Assembly (NCBI GenBank): GCA_023818965.1
Contig: JAMWCD010000002.1
Coordinates: forward strand, 62,001-126,000
DNA: 64,000 nt
Direction: 5' to 3'
Source: Candidatus Omnitrophota bacterium
Lineage (GTDB): Bacteria > Ratteibacteria > UBA8468 > B48-G9 > DTJG01
Positions 44,799 to 55,866 of this stretch are shown one piece after another. Made by a program: the position numbers and the translations under genes. The notes under the pieces were generated by a model that was given only the letters and a program-made list of their open reading frames with translations, searched no databases and was not told the origin of the DNA. Each line of letters starts with the position of its first letter. The first letter of the stretch is position 1.

Positions 44799-45332
44799 TT
44801 AATAATCAATCCCCCTTTTTGCAGAAATTTCAGGAAACACATGTTTAATACATCTCATCTCTGTCACAATGTCTGATTTTTCCACTATTTTTGCACTCAT
44901 ACCCCTTCCTGTCAGTATAATGTTGATTCCCGGAATTTGATCCTTTGCAAAACAAATGAATGAAGCAAGCTCTTTTTCCTCCAGAATTTTATCTCTGATT
45001 CCTATAAGAATTTCATCCATTACAAGAAGGTCGCATTTTTTTATTGTCTTGAACTTGTTCTTAAATTTTTCCCATTCTCCTCTGAACAATTTTTTGAAAT
45101 CGCTTTTCTTAAGATTTCCGGAAAATGCAGGATGTTCCTGGCAGAATCCATAAACCTTACAACCCTTTAGTGTTTTCAGTACCTTAAATTCTCCGGAAAA
45201 CCCTTTCTTAAAAAATGTGCAGAAAACCACTTTACCACCCCAGCCAATGGTCCTGAGAACACAACCCAATGCAGCAGTTGTTTTCCCTTTTCCATCCCCT
45301 GAGAATGTAATCAACAAACCATTGTCCTGCAT
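44799..45332 (-). CDS. cobO: Cob(I)alamin adenosyltransferase (CobA/CobO/BtuR)
   Basis: Adenosylates corrinoids to coenzyme B12 forms. P-loop GLLITFSGDGKGKTTAALGC at the N-terminus, then GWGGKVVFCTFFKKG, CDLLVMDEILIGI and IILTGRGMSAKIVEKSDIVT, ending EMRCIKHVF. 177 residues from ATG 45332, which forms a TGATG junction with the upstream dehydrogenase; a GTG one codon earlier is possible. No other B12 gene is in the window. Confidence 0.9.
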   Translation of the reverse strand: MQDNGLLITFSGDGKGKTTAALGCVLRTIGWGGKVVFCTFFKKGFSGEFKVLKTLKGCKVYGFCQEHPAFSGNLKKSDFKKLFRGEWEKFKNKFKTIKKCDLLVMDEILIGIRDKILEEKELASFICFAKDQIPGINIILTGRGMSAKIVEKSDIVTEMRCIKHVFPEISAKRGIDY

Positions 45333-46393
45333 CACAATTCTACTGGTTTTCCGGTCTCAGCAGATTTATAAATGTTTTCTATAATTTTTATGACAGTAAT
45401 AATCTCTTCAGGTTTTGTAATCGGCTGTGTATCATTTCTCACACAATTAACAAAATGCTCAATTTCAAGTTGATACACATTTTGAGAAGGAAACTCCAGC
45501 GTGGTATCAACAGGATATCCATTGAGTTCACCAAAAATTTTAAGAGGTGGTTTTGATTCTGTCCAGTACTGAACACCTGATTTTGTTCCAAATAGAGAAA
45601 TTTTCATTCCTGTTTCAGAATTCCCTGCCCAGCTTGCTTCAAGAAACAGGGTAACATTATTTTTAAACCTGATAAATCCAGCGGCTAAATCTTCAACATC
45701 AAAAGTTCCTGTCGGCTTATCCCCTACCCTGCTCCAGATTGGTGGCCAGCCCCCATCGATTGCCTGGTTTTTGAATTTATTGTAAGAGACACCTACAATC
45801 AATTCGGGTTCAGGGCATCCCATCAAATAAATCGCAAGGTCAAGAATGTGTACACCAATATCAATAAGTGGTCCGCCGCCTGCCAGTTTTTTCGTTGTAA
45901 ACCATGTACCAAGACCAGGGATTCCCCTTCTTCTCAGGCATGATGCCTTCCCATAGTAAATCTCTCCCATCTGTCCATTATCGACCATTTTCTTAATAAA
46001 CTGACTGTGCGGGGCAAATCTATTACAAAATGCTCCCATAAATTTATTTCCGGTCTCTTTTGCTGTATTGACAATAGCCCGGGCTTCATCTGTATTTAGC
46101 GCAATCGGCTTCTCACAGATAACATGTTTTCCGGATTTTAATGCTGCTATAGATTGTTGTGCATGAAATGCGTTTGGGGAACAAATACTGATAATATCAA
46201 GTGGCTCCTTCAGTATATCTTCCCAGTTTACAAATCTCTTTAAAATACCGAATTTCTCAGCCACAAATGCAAGCTTCTGTTCATTTGGATCACTGATGGC
46301 ACAAACTTCAACATCTGCAATTTTCTTGAATGCCTCAATGTGAAAATGAGAAATCCCACCTGCACCTATCACACCAACTTTCAATTTTTTCAT
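45332..46393 (-). CDS. Gfo/Idh/MocA family oxidoreductase
   Basis: NAD(P)-dependent sugar or inositol dehydrogenase family. Rossmann start LKVGVIGAGGISHFHIEAF, ICSPNAFHAQQSIAALKSGK then HVICEKPIALNTDEARAI with the catalytic Lys, and GGGPLIDIGVHILDLAIYLM. 353 residues. The substrate is not predictable. AGGAGGAG precedes the ATG, and a TATAAT (46430-46425, minus strand) with no good -35 is its likely -10. Operon leader for cobO. Confidence 0.9.
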   Translation of the reverse strand: MKKLKVGVIGAGGISHFHIEAFKKIADVEVCAISDPNEQKLAFVAEKFGILKRFVNWEDILKEPLDIISICSPNAFHAQQSIAALKSGKHVICEKPIALNTDEARAIVNTAKETGNKFMGAFCNRFAPHSQFIKKMVDNGQMGEIYYGKASCLRRRGIPGLGTWFTTKKLAGGGPLIDIGVHILDLAIYLMGCPEPELIVGVSYNKFKNQAIDGGWPPIWSRVGDKPTGTFDVEDLAAGFIRFKNNVTLFLEASWAGNSETGMKISLFGTKSGVQYWTESKPPLKIFGELNGYPVDTTLEFPSQNVYQLEIEHFVNCVRNDTQPITKPEEIITVIKIIENIYKSAETGKPVEL

Positions 46394-46456
46394 TTTTCTC
46401 CTCCTGAGGTTTTTTGTTTAATATTATAACAGAAGAAAACCGAAAGTAAAAAACAA

Positions 46457-46485
46457 TTGAAAAATCTCAAAGATTGATGTATATT
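46457..46485 (+). promoter_or_regulatory. Promoter upstream of leuS
   Basis: TTGAAA at 46457-46462, a 17-base spacer, TATATT at 46480-46485 with TG just before it. It places transcription start near 46492, downstream of the ATG at 46488, which supports the leuS start at 46533. Confidence 0.6.
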
Positions 46486-46532
46486 TTATGTTATTAAAGA
46501 AAAAAGGCAACACTGTTTACAGGGGAAAAATA

Positions 46533-48986
46533 ATGGAGAAAGAAAAAAAGTACGAACCTTCTTTGATCGAAGAAAAATGGAGAAGGATCTGGGAAGAGAA
46601 AAAGATTAATTATACAGATGTAAACACAACAAAGAAAAAGTACTACTGCCTTGATATGTTTCCATATCCTTCAGGCTCAGGGCTTCATGTTGGACACTGG
46701 AGAGGTTATGTGCTTTCAGATGTCTGGGCACGATATATGAGATTGCAGGGTTATCATGTTCTGCATCCCATGGGATGGGATTCTTTTGGATTACCGGCAG
46801 AAAATGATGCAATAAAAAAGGGCATACATCCAAAAATCAGTACAAGAAATAACATTGATAATATTCGTCGGCAATTGAAGGAAATTGGAGCAATGTATGA
46901 CTGGACAAAAGAAATTAACACAAGTGACCCTGAATATTACAAATGGACACAATGGATTTTTCTTCAAATGTTTCATAAAGGTCTGGCATACAGGGCAGAA
47001 ATGCCAATCAACTGGTGTCCAAATTGCAAAACAGGACTGGCAAATGAAGAAGTTATCAATGGAAACTGCGAAAGATGCGGGACATCTGTAACAAAAAAAA
47101 GATTAATGCAGTGGATGTTGAAAATTACTGCGTATGCAGAACGGCTCCTCAATGATCTTGACCGACTTGACTGGCCCGAAAAGGTTAAAATCATGCAGAA
47201 AAACTGGATTGGAAAAAGCGAGGGTGCCAGCATAATTTTTAAAATTGTCAATGAATCCTGCCTCGACCTTGAGGTTTTCACAACGCGGGCTGATACACTC
47301 TTTGGTGCCACATATGTTGTTATTGCCCCTGAACACCCGTTAATATTTAAAATTACCACACCAGAGAAAATTCAGGAGGTCAAAAAATATGTAGAAGAAG
47401 CAACAACAAAATCAGAACTTGAAAGAACACATCTTTTGCATGAAAAAACAGGTGTTTTCACTGGTGCTTATGCAATTAATCCTGTAAATGGGAAAAAAGT
47501 CCCAATCTGGGTTGCTGACTATGTCCTTGCACATTATGGCTCGGGTGCTATTATGTCTGTACCTGCTCATGATCAGAGGGACTTTGAGTTTGCAAAGAAA
47601 TTTGGATTACCGGTGATAGAAGTCATCCACAGCGACAATGCTATTCGCAACGATGATGGTAGCCTTGCAGCCGCTTACGAAGGTCCCGGGATACTGATAA
47701 ATTCAGGTCAATTTAACGGCATTGAATCAGAAAAAGCAAAATACCTTATAACAAAGTGGCTGGAAGAAAATAAAATGGGAACATTCAAAACAACATATAG
47801 ATTAAGGGACTGGGTGTTTTCAAGACAGAGATACTGGGGAGAACCAATTCCAATTGTATATTGTGATAAATGCGGCATTGTCCCTGTCAGGGAAAAAGAC
47901 CTGCCTGTTGTTCTTCCTGATGTTGAATCATATAAACCCACTGGTACTGGAAAATCTCCTCTTGCTGCAATACCTGAGTTTGTTAACACAAAATGCCCGC
48001 AATGTTCAGGACATGCAACAAGAGAAACCGATACAATGCCGCAATGGGCTGGTTCTTCATGGTACTTTTTAAGGTATCCAAATCCTGATTTAAAAACAGC
48101 CGCCTTTGACAGAAAAATTGTTGATAGATGGCTTCCTGTGGATTGCTACATCGGTGGCGTCGAACATGCGATTTTACATTTGTTGTATGCGAGGTTTTTC
48201 ACAAAATTTCTGTATGATATTGGTGCCATTGGATTTGATGAACCATTTTTAAAATTGTTCAATCAGGGAATGGTCACAAAATTCAGTGAGAAAACAGGAA
48301 AACTCGAGAAGATGTCAAAATCAAAAGGAAATGTTGTAAATCCTGACCCGTTGGTAAAAAAATACGGAACAGACACAGTGAGACTATACGAATTGTTTAT
48401 AGGTCCTCCTGAACTCGATTCTGAGTGGAATGATAGCGGTATAGAGGGATGTTATAGATTTTTGAAAAAAGCATGGAACTTTGTCATCCAGCAGGTTGAA
48501 AAGAATTCTGAGACAGATATTGATTCAAAGAAAAGATTGCATTTGCTCATCAAAAGGGTGACTGAAAGAATAAACGAATTTAAACTCAACACAGCAATCA
48601 GTGCCTTTATGGAATTCATGAAAGATTTACCAGACAATTGCTGTTTCTCAAGGCAGGATATAGAAAAGTTTATTATTCTCATCTCTCCCTTCGCACCACA
48701 TTTTGCAGAAGAACTATGGCAGGAATTTCTTGGACATTCTGATACTGTCTTTAATGCAAAATGGCCAGATGTGCAGCAGCAGATTATTTCTGAAGAAACC
48801 ATTACATTACCTGTGCAGGTAGATGGAAAAGTCAGGGCAACTGTAAGTGTGGAAAAAACAGCAAACAGCGAAGAAATCCTGAAAAAAGCAATTGAATCGG
48901 TTTCAAAATTTATTCAGGGTAAAGATATTGTCAAAAAAATCTATATTCCCGGGAAAATCATAAGTATCGTGACACAAAAAAAATAG
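46533..48986 (+). CDS. leuS: Leucyl-tRNA synthetase
   Basis: Class I synthetase, 817 residues. HIGH motif in [19 protein letters not shown], zinc-binding [13 protein letters not shown] and CERCGT, CP1 editing domain ([40 protein letters not shown]), KMSKS in [15 protein letters not shown], and the C-terminal anticodon domain. ATG 46533 has AGGGG seven bases upstream; ATG 46488 lies before the predicted transcript start. A hairpin follows the stop directly. Confidence 0.95.
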   Translation: MEKEKKYEPSLIEEKWRRIWEEKKINYTDVNTTKKKYYCLDMFPYPSGSGLHVGHWRGYVLSDVWARYMRLQGYHVLHPMGWDSFGLPAENDAIKKGIHPKISTRNNIDNIRRQLKEIGAMYDWTKEINTSDPEYYKWTQWIFLQMFHKGLAYRAEMPINWCPNCKTGLANEEVINGNCERCGTSVTKKRLMQWMLKITAYAERLLNDLDRLDWPEKVKIMQKNWIGKSEGASIIFKIVNESCLDLEVFTTRADTLFGATYVVIAPEHPLIFKITTPEKIQEVKKYVEEATTKSELERTHLLHEKTGVFTGAYAINPVNGKKVPIWVADYVLAHYGSGAIMSVPAHDQRDFEFAKKFGLPVIEVIHSDNAIRNDDGSLAAAYEGPGILINSGQFNGIESEKAKYLITKWLEENKMGTFKTTYRLRDWVFSRQRYWGEPIPIVYCDKCGIVPVREKDLPVVLPDVESYKPTGTGKSPLAAIPEFVNTKCPQCSGHATRETDTMPQWAGSSWYFLRYPNPDLKTAAFDRKIVDRWLPVDCYIGGVEHAILHLLYARFFTKFLYDIGAIGFDEPFLKLFNQGMVTKFSEKTGKLEKMSKSKGNVVNPDPLVKKYGTDTVRLYELFIGPPELDSEWNDSGIEGCYRFLKKAWNFVIQQVEKNSETDIDSKKRLHLLIKRVTERINEFKLNTAISAFMEFMKDLPDNCCFSRQDIEKFIILISPFAPHFAEELWQEFLGHSDTVFNAKWPDVQQQIISEETITLPVQVDGKVRATVSVEKTANSEEILKKAIESVSKFIQGKDIVKKIYIPGKIISIVTQKK

Positions 48987-49009
48987 GAGCCAGTTTTTTT
49001 ACTGGCTCC
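48986..49009. terminator. Bidirectional intrinsic terminator between leuS and the 76-residue membrane protein
   Basis: Perfect 9-base stem GGAGCCAGT (48986-48994) and ACTGGCTCC (49001-49009), with a six-T loop. On the minus strand it is followed by TA and then eight Ts, an ideal tail for the small membrane-protein gene; on the + strand the tail TTTGTTCT is weaker. The stem begins at the last base of the leuS stop. Confidence 0.85.
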
Positions 49010-49027
49010 TTTGTTCTATCGAAAAAC

Positions 49028-49258
49028 TTATTTATTTTGTGACTGCTGTGTTTCTGCCTCCTTCTGCTTTTCTTTTTCCTTCTGTTCTTCTATTCTATCC
49101 TTGATGTCACTGATTCCTGCTGCAATTGCTATAACCCCAACAAGCAATATGAAAAATGGCACAGCTGCCTGCAAACCTTTAACAAATAAACTCCACCACC
49201 TGATAATACCTAACAACCCTACGACTACCGCGATAATCCCGCCTATCAGAGCACCCAT
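49028..49258 (-). CDS. Small two-helix membrane protein
   Basis: 76 residues, family not known to me. Two hydrophobic segments (GGIIAVVVGLLGII and AAVPFFILLVGVIAIAAGI) flank the motif RWWSLFVKGLQA, followed by a charged coiled tail rich in Glu, Lys and Gln (IKDRIEEQKEKEKQKEAETQ). AGGAGG precedes the ATG, and a strong terminator follows, so it is a real, separately ended transcript. No function can be assigned. Confidence 0.75.
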   Translation of the reverse strand: MGALIGGIIAVVVGLLGIIRWWSLFVKGLQAAVPFFILLVGVIAIAAGISDIKDRIEEQKEKEKQKEAETQQSQNK

Positions 49259-49327
49259 TCATCCTCCTTTTTACTTTTTACAAAATTTCCTTAATTATTA
49301 TTACATGGTCTTTTATTTATGTCAATT

Positions 49328-50206
49328 CTAAGCACGGGGATGATATTTTTTGTATATTGCCTTCAACTGACTCCTTGATACCTGTGTATAAATTTTTGTT
49401 GTGCTGATGCTTTTATGCCCGAGCAATTCCTGAATAATCCTGATGTCCATACCTGCCTCAAGTAACTGTGTCGCAAATGTATGTCTTAACATATGAGGTT
49501 TAAGGCTGATGCCAAGCCCTGCTTTTTTGCCTGCATTTCTGACAATTTTCCATATATTCTGACGTGTCATTGGATTGCCATTTTTTGTTCCAAAAAGAAA
49601 AACACCTTCTCGGGACATACAATGCTTTATAAAAGGAATCAACTCCTGAGGAAAAAAGACGATTCTCTCTCTGTTTCCTTTTCCTGTGACTTTAATCCAT
49701 TTTTCTTCAAGGTTAATGTTTTCCTTTTTTATTTTCGAAAGTTCTGAAATACGTAGCCCGGTAGTTGCAAGTAATCCAAGGATTACCATATTTCGAATGT
49801 GTAAACTTTCTCTTTCTGTTGTTCGTACTGAAATAATCTTGTTGACATCCTGCCTGTTTATAACCTGTGGAATTTTCCTTTCAATTTTCGGGCTTTCAAA
49901 TAGATTCAAAATATAAGGATTTATTTCACCCTTGCTCGCAAGAAAACGGTATAAACCCCGAATTGAAGATATGTTTCTTGCAATTGTTGCCGATGAAACA
50001 TTGTTCCTTTTTAAAAAAATCATGAAATCAACAAGGTCTTTCCCTTTAATGTTTTTATGGGAAATTCTTTTCAATACAATGAATTTATAAAATTTTTCCA
50101 GATCCCTTCTATACGAATTCAAGGTATTCTCAGAAAGGTTTTTCTCAACAGATATAAAAACAAGAAAATCATCTATATGCTTTTTCAGATGTTCATTTTC
50201 CATCAT
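49328..50206 (-). CDS. xerD: Tyrosine recombinase XerC/XerD-like
   Basis: Site-specific recombinase, 292 residues, of the housekeeping Xer type. N-terminal SAM-like core-binding domain (FISVEKNLSENTLNSYRRDL), catalytic residues Arg152 (TTGLRISEL), Lys176 (TGKGNRER), His238 and Arg241 (HMLRHTFATQLLEAG), His264 (LLGHKSISTTKIYT) and the nucleophile Tyr273. Likely resolves chromosome dimers at dif; a matching site is at 38430. It cannot be told from sequence alone whether it is XerC or XerD. Its start overlaps the MBL gene stop (ATGATG). Confidence 0.88.
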   Translation of the reverse strand: MMENEHLKKHIDDFLVFISVEKNLSENTLNSYRRDLEKFYKFIVLKRISHKNIKGKDLVDFMIFLKRNNVSSATIARNISSIRGLYRFLASKGEINPYILNLFESPKIERKIPQVINRQDVNKIISVRTTERESLHIRNMVILGLLATTGLRISELSKIKKENINLEEKWIKVTGKGNRERIVFFPQELIPFIKHCMSREGVFLFGTKNGNPMTRQNIWKIVRNAGKKAGLGISLKPHMLRHTFATQLLEAGMDIRIIQELLGHKSISTTKIYTQVSRSQLKAIYKKYHPRA

Positions 50207-50837
50207 ATACCCTGTAAAAAATATGGATTCGTCTCAAGTTCTTTCCCGATAGAAGTTTCTTCTCCATGTCCTGGTAGTACGACAGTATTTTTATCAAAAT
50301 GAGAAATTTTTTTAAGGGATATCATCAACAATTCTTCATTCCCACCTGGAAGGTCAGTCCTTCCTACTCCACCAGAAAATAACAGGTCTCCAGAAAACAG
50401 GTAATTCCCAAGTTTCAAGCATATGCTGCCAGGGGTATGTCCTGGTGTATGGATAATAGAAAAAAATAAGTTCCTGCAGAGATTTATTTTCTGTCCATCT
50501 GATAAAAAAATATCAGGAGAAACGGATCTAAATTGAATCCCGAAAATTTCTGATAGATTCAATGCAGGATCTGAAAGATAAGATTCATCATCCCTGTGTA
50601 TTCCAACAACTGGTTTTGGAGATAAATGATTTTTGATGTGATTTGCTCCAGTGTGGTCATAATGGCCATGAGTATTAAAAATGTATTTCGCCTTTAAACC
50701 ACTGTGCCTGATATGCTCCAGAATGAGTGTTTCATCTGCACCAGGGTCAATAATAGCCGCGCTTCTGTCCGGACAGGACACAATATAACAATTTGTTCCG
50801 AATTGACCTACCACAATCCTTTCAATATGAAATTCAG

Positions 50838-50853
<16 letters not shown>
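50203..50853 (-). CDS. Metallo-beta-lactamase-fold hydrolase (glyoxalase II-like)
   Basis: 216 residues. Zinc ligands: THGHYDHTGANHI, IHTPGHTPGSICL, FSGDLLFSGGVGRTDLPGG and VLPGHGEETSIG. N-terminal GTNCYIVSCPDRSAAIIDPG is typical of the glyoxalase II/hydroxyacylglutathione hydrolase-like branch. The substrate is probably a thioester. The start codon lies inside an octamer array. Confidence 0.88.
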
Positions 50854-52858
<2,005 letters not shown>

Positions 52859-52883
52859 TCACTCCTTCTTTTGGAAAAACCAT

Positions 52884-52911
52884 TTGACTATCTTTGTATA
52901 AATGATACACT
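52884..52911 (+). promoter_or_regulatory. Extended -10 promoter upstream of pilB
   Basis: TTGACT at 52884-52889, a 16-base spacer, TACACT at 52906-52911 preceded by TGA (extended -10). The pilB ATG is at 52944 with GAGGAAC upstream. Confidence 0.55.
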
Positions 52912-52943
52912 TTTTATACACGATTTAAAAGAGGAACAAAAAG

Positions 52944-54629
52944 ATGGCAGAAAGATACGAACTTGGGCAATTACTGCTGATGAAGGGTGTTATCACACAG
53001 GAACAGCTTGACAATGCACTTGAGATTCAGAAAAAGACAAAGAAGTTCCTCGGTGAAATACTGGTTGAAAACGGATATGTTTCCAGAGAAACACTCCTTG
53101 AATGCCTGACAGAACAGAAACAGGCTGACTTTGTAAAACTATCAAAGGTTAAAGGCATTAGGCCCGAAGTTGTTCAACTTATACCTGAAGCAATTGCTCG
53201 CAGATACTGTGTTCTCGCAACAGCACTGTCTGATGATGTTCTTGTTGTTGCAATGAAAGATCCAGCAGACATTGTTGCAATAGATACAATCAAAAGAATT
53301 ACAAATAAAAGAATCAAGGTGGTAAGGGCTGATGAAAAAGAAATACTTGACAGGATTGACAGATATTATAGCGGCGCAGGAGACCTTACAGAAACAATTG
53401 CTGCTCTCCAGCAGGATATTGAGTCAACTGAAGAAGAAGTCGATGTAAACCAGTTAAAAACTGCTGCTGAAGATGCTCCAATTATCAAGTTTGTCAACAG
53501 TATGTTCATTCAGGCAGTTGAGAAAAGAGCCACTGATATTCATCTCGAACCAATGCAGGATGGTGTATCCATGAGATTCAGGATTGATGGCATGCTTCAT
53601 GAAATGCAGGCACCACCTCGCGGCGCCTATGCAGGTGTTGTTACAAGATTAAAAATTATGGCTTCCCTTGATATTGGTGAGAGACGTCTTCCTCAGGATG
53701 GTCGTATAAAAATTCGTGTAGGAACAAAAGACCTTGATATCAGGGTTTCAACACTTCCAACAATTTTTGGAGAAAAAGTGGTCATGAGATTGCTTGACAG
53801 GGAAACAGTACTTCTGGGACTGGAGCAACTTGGATTTGAACCAGAAGAACTTAAAATTTTTAAAGATGCCCTTTTGAAACCATATGGAATGATTATTGTT
53901 ACAGGACCTACTGGTAGTGGTAAGACAACCACATTGTATGCTGGTTTAAACTTCATAAATTCACCAGAAATCAATATTGTTACCATCGAAGACCCTGTTG
54001 AATACGCAATTGCAGGTATTAATCAGGTAATGGTAAAACCAAAAATTGGATTAACCTTCCCTGCTGTTTTAAGAACATTGCTAAGACAGGACCCCGATGT
54101 CATAATGGTTGGCGAAATTAGAGACCTTGAAACTGCTCAAATTGCGGTTCAAGCATCTCTAACAGGGCATCTTGTGATTACAACACTTCATACAAATGAT
54201 ACTGTCTCATCAATAACACGTCTTTCGTATATGGGCGTTGAACCATATTTACTTGCTGATTCTTTAAATTTGATCCTTGCTCAACGACTTGTAAGAAAAA
54301 TTTGTCCTGGATGTAAAGAAGAAGACCCTGATGCCGAGGAATTTATAAAAAAACAGGGAATAAACATTGAACCAGGCGTGAAACTTTACAGAGGAAGAGG
54401 TTGCGCAGATTGTAATAATACGGGCTATTATGGAAGAATTGCAATTTATGAAATCCTGAACATTACAAAACCAATCAGAAAATTAATTGTTGAAAAAGCA
54501 TCAGATGATGAAATCAGAGAAATAGCGTACCAGCAGGGTATGGTATCTTTAAGGCAGGCAGCAATAAAAAAAGCAATTAATGGAATAACAACAATCAGTG
54601 AAGCATTTTCTTCAACCCTTTCATTGTAA
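52944..54629 (+). CDS. pilB: Type IV pilus assembly ATPase PilB (GspE family)
   Basis: Hexameric cytoplasmic motor for pilus extension. N-terminal GspE/MshE-type domain (LGQLLLMKGVITQEQLDNAL), then the secretion ATPase: ATDIHLEPMQDGVSMRFRID, Walker A TGPTGSGKTTTLYAGL, Asp box TIEDPVEYAI, Walker B DPDVIMVGEIRD, His box TGHLVITTLHTNDT and a zinc-binding tetracysteine (CPGC ... CADC). 561 residues. No PilT retraction ATPase in the window. pilC follows after six bases. Confidence 0.95.
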   Translation: MAERYELGQLLLMKGVITQEQLDNALEIQKKTKKFLGEILVENGYVSRETLLECLTEQKQADFVKLSKVKGIRPEVVQLIPEAIARRYCVLATALSDDVLVVAMKDPADIVAIDTIKRITNKRIKVVRADEKEILDRIDRYYSGAGDLTETIAALQQDIESTEEEVDVNQLKTAAEDAPIIKFVNSMFIQAVEKRATDIHLEPMQDGVSMRFRIDGMLHEMQAPPRGAYAGVVTRLKIMASLDIGERRLPQDGRIKIRVGTKDLDIRVSTLPTIFGEKVVMRLLDRETVLLGLEQLGFEPEELKIFKDALLKPYGMIIVTGPTGSGKTTTLYAGLNFINSPEINIVTIEDPVEYAIAGINQVMVKPKIGLTFPAVLRTLLRQDPDVIMVGEIRDLETAQIAVQASLTGHLVITTLHTNDTVSSITRLSYMGVEPYLLADSLNLILAQRLVRKICPGCKEEDPDAEEFIKKQGINIEPGVKLYRGRGCADCNNTGYYGRIAIYEILNITKPIRKLIVEKASDDEIREIAYQQGMVSLRQAAIKKAINGITTISEAFSSTLSL

Positions 54630-54635
54630 AAAATT

Positions 54636-55862
54636 ATGGCAAAATATTTCTTTGTCGCACGAGACCAGACAGGAAAAAGACGGGAAGGAATGCTGGAAGC
54701 AGATTCAAATTCAACTGTCTTAAATATTTTAAGACGTCAGCAATTGCTTCCTGTTGAGGTGCGACTTGTAAGTGAAAAAGGAACTCTGGTTGGCATTACT
54801 GGTGAAAAAAAACGAGTATATCGTGGAAAGGTTTCTCTCCCTGAACTTGCCCTCTTCTCCCGACAATTATCAACAATGCTTGAGGCAGGAATTCCTGTAC
54901 TTGATGCGATAACCGATCTCGCATCTCAGACAACCAATCGTTTTTTTTCCACAGTACTCAATGATATTGCCAGTGATATCAGGGAAGGAAAAAGTTTCTC
55001 CCAGGCACTTTCAAAACATCCAAAGGTTTTCAACTCCCTGTATGTTGCACTTGTAGTTTCAGGAGAAGAAAGTGGAAATCTTGTTGAGGTATTAAAAGAC
55101 CTTTCCTCAGAGCTTGAGGACCAGTTGACCCTGCTAAGGAAAGTACGGCAGGCAGTTAGTTACCCTGCTGTGATACTTTTGTTTTTTATTTCGGTTGTTG
55201 CATTTGTTTTTCTGTACCTTGTTCCGAAATTTCAGGAGATATTTCAAAGTTTTGGGGCTCAACTTCCATTGTTTACACGAATAATACTTCAAATCAGCAG
55301 ATTCTCTTTGAAATTTTTCCCATTCCTTTTGATTGGTTTGATTTTACTTGGAATTTTCCTTTCATGGTATAGAAAAACTCAGGCAGGCAGCAGAAAAATT
55401 GATAGTTTGAAACTGAGAATTCCTGTGCTTGGAGAACTTTTCCTGAAAGTCAGTCTGGCAAGATTTTCCCGTTCTCTTGCAACACTACTGCAGGGAGGTG
55501 TTAGTATCATCTCAGCACTTGATATTGTTGGCAAAACAACAGGTAATACAATCCTTGAACAGTATATTGAAAAAATCAAACAGGGTGTGATCAAAGGAGA
55601 ATTGCTTGGTGATGAAATGAAAAAGTACAGAATCTTCCCTGCGATGATGGTAAGAATGGTTACTGTCGGTGAAGAAACAGGTAGGACAGATGATATGTTG
55701 ACAAGGGTTTCAAAATTTTTCAGAGATGAAGTAGATCTGACATTAAATATTCTTTCATCAATTCTCGAACCTGTATTGATTATCGGACTCGGTGTTATTG
55801 TTGGTACTGTGGTTCTTGCAATTTATCTTCCAATATTCAAACTTGCAGCAACTGTCCGCTAA
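54636..55862 (+). CDS. pilC: Type IV pilus inner-membrane platform protein PilC (GspF family)
   Basis: 408 residues, two GspF domains (LALFSRQLSTMLEAGIPVLD and FSRSLATLLQGGVSIISALD) separated by membrane helices; the last helix is EPVLIIGLGVIVGTVVLAIY. Couples PilB to pilin insertion. The N-terminal 60 residues (YFFVARDQTGKRREGMLEAD) are the usual cytoplasmic extension. It ends four bases from the convergent glycosyltransferase gene. Confidence 0.95.
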   Translation: MAKYFFVARDQTGKRREGMLEADSNSTVLNILRRQQLLPVEVRLVSEKGTLVGITGEKKRVYRGKVSLPELALFSRQLSTMLEAGIPVLDAITDLASQTTNRFFSTVLNDIASDIREGKSFSQALSKHPKVFNSLYVALVVSGEESGNLVEVLKDLSSELEDQLTLLRKVRQAVSYPAVILLFFISVVAFVFLYLVPKFQEIFQSFGAQLPLFTRIILQISRFSLKFFPFLLIGLILLGIFLSWYRKTQAGSRKIDSLKLRIPVLGELFLKVSLARFSRSLATLLQGGVSIISALDIVGKTTGNTILEQYIEKIKQGVIKGELLGDEMKKYRIFPAMMVRMVTVGEETGRTDDMLTRVSKFFRDEVDLTLNILSSILEPVLIIGLGVIVGTVVLAIYLPIFKLAATVR

Positions 55863-55866
55863 AATT

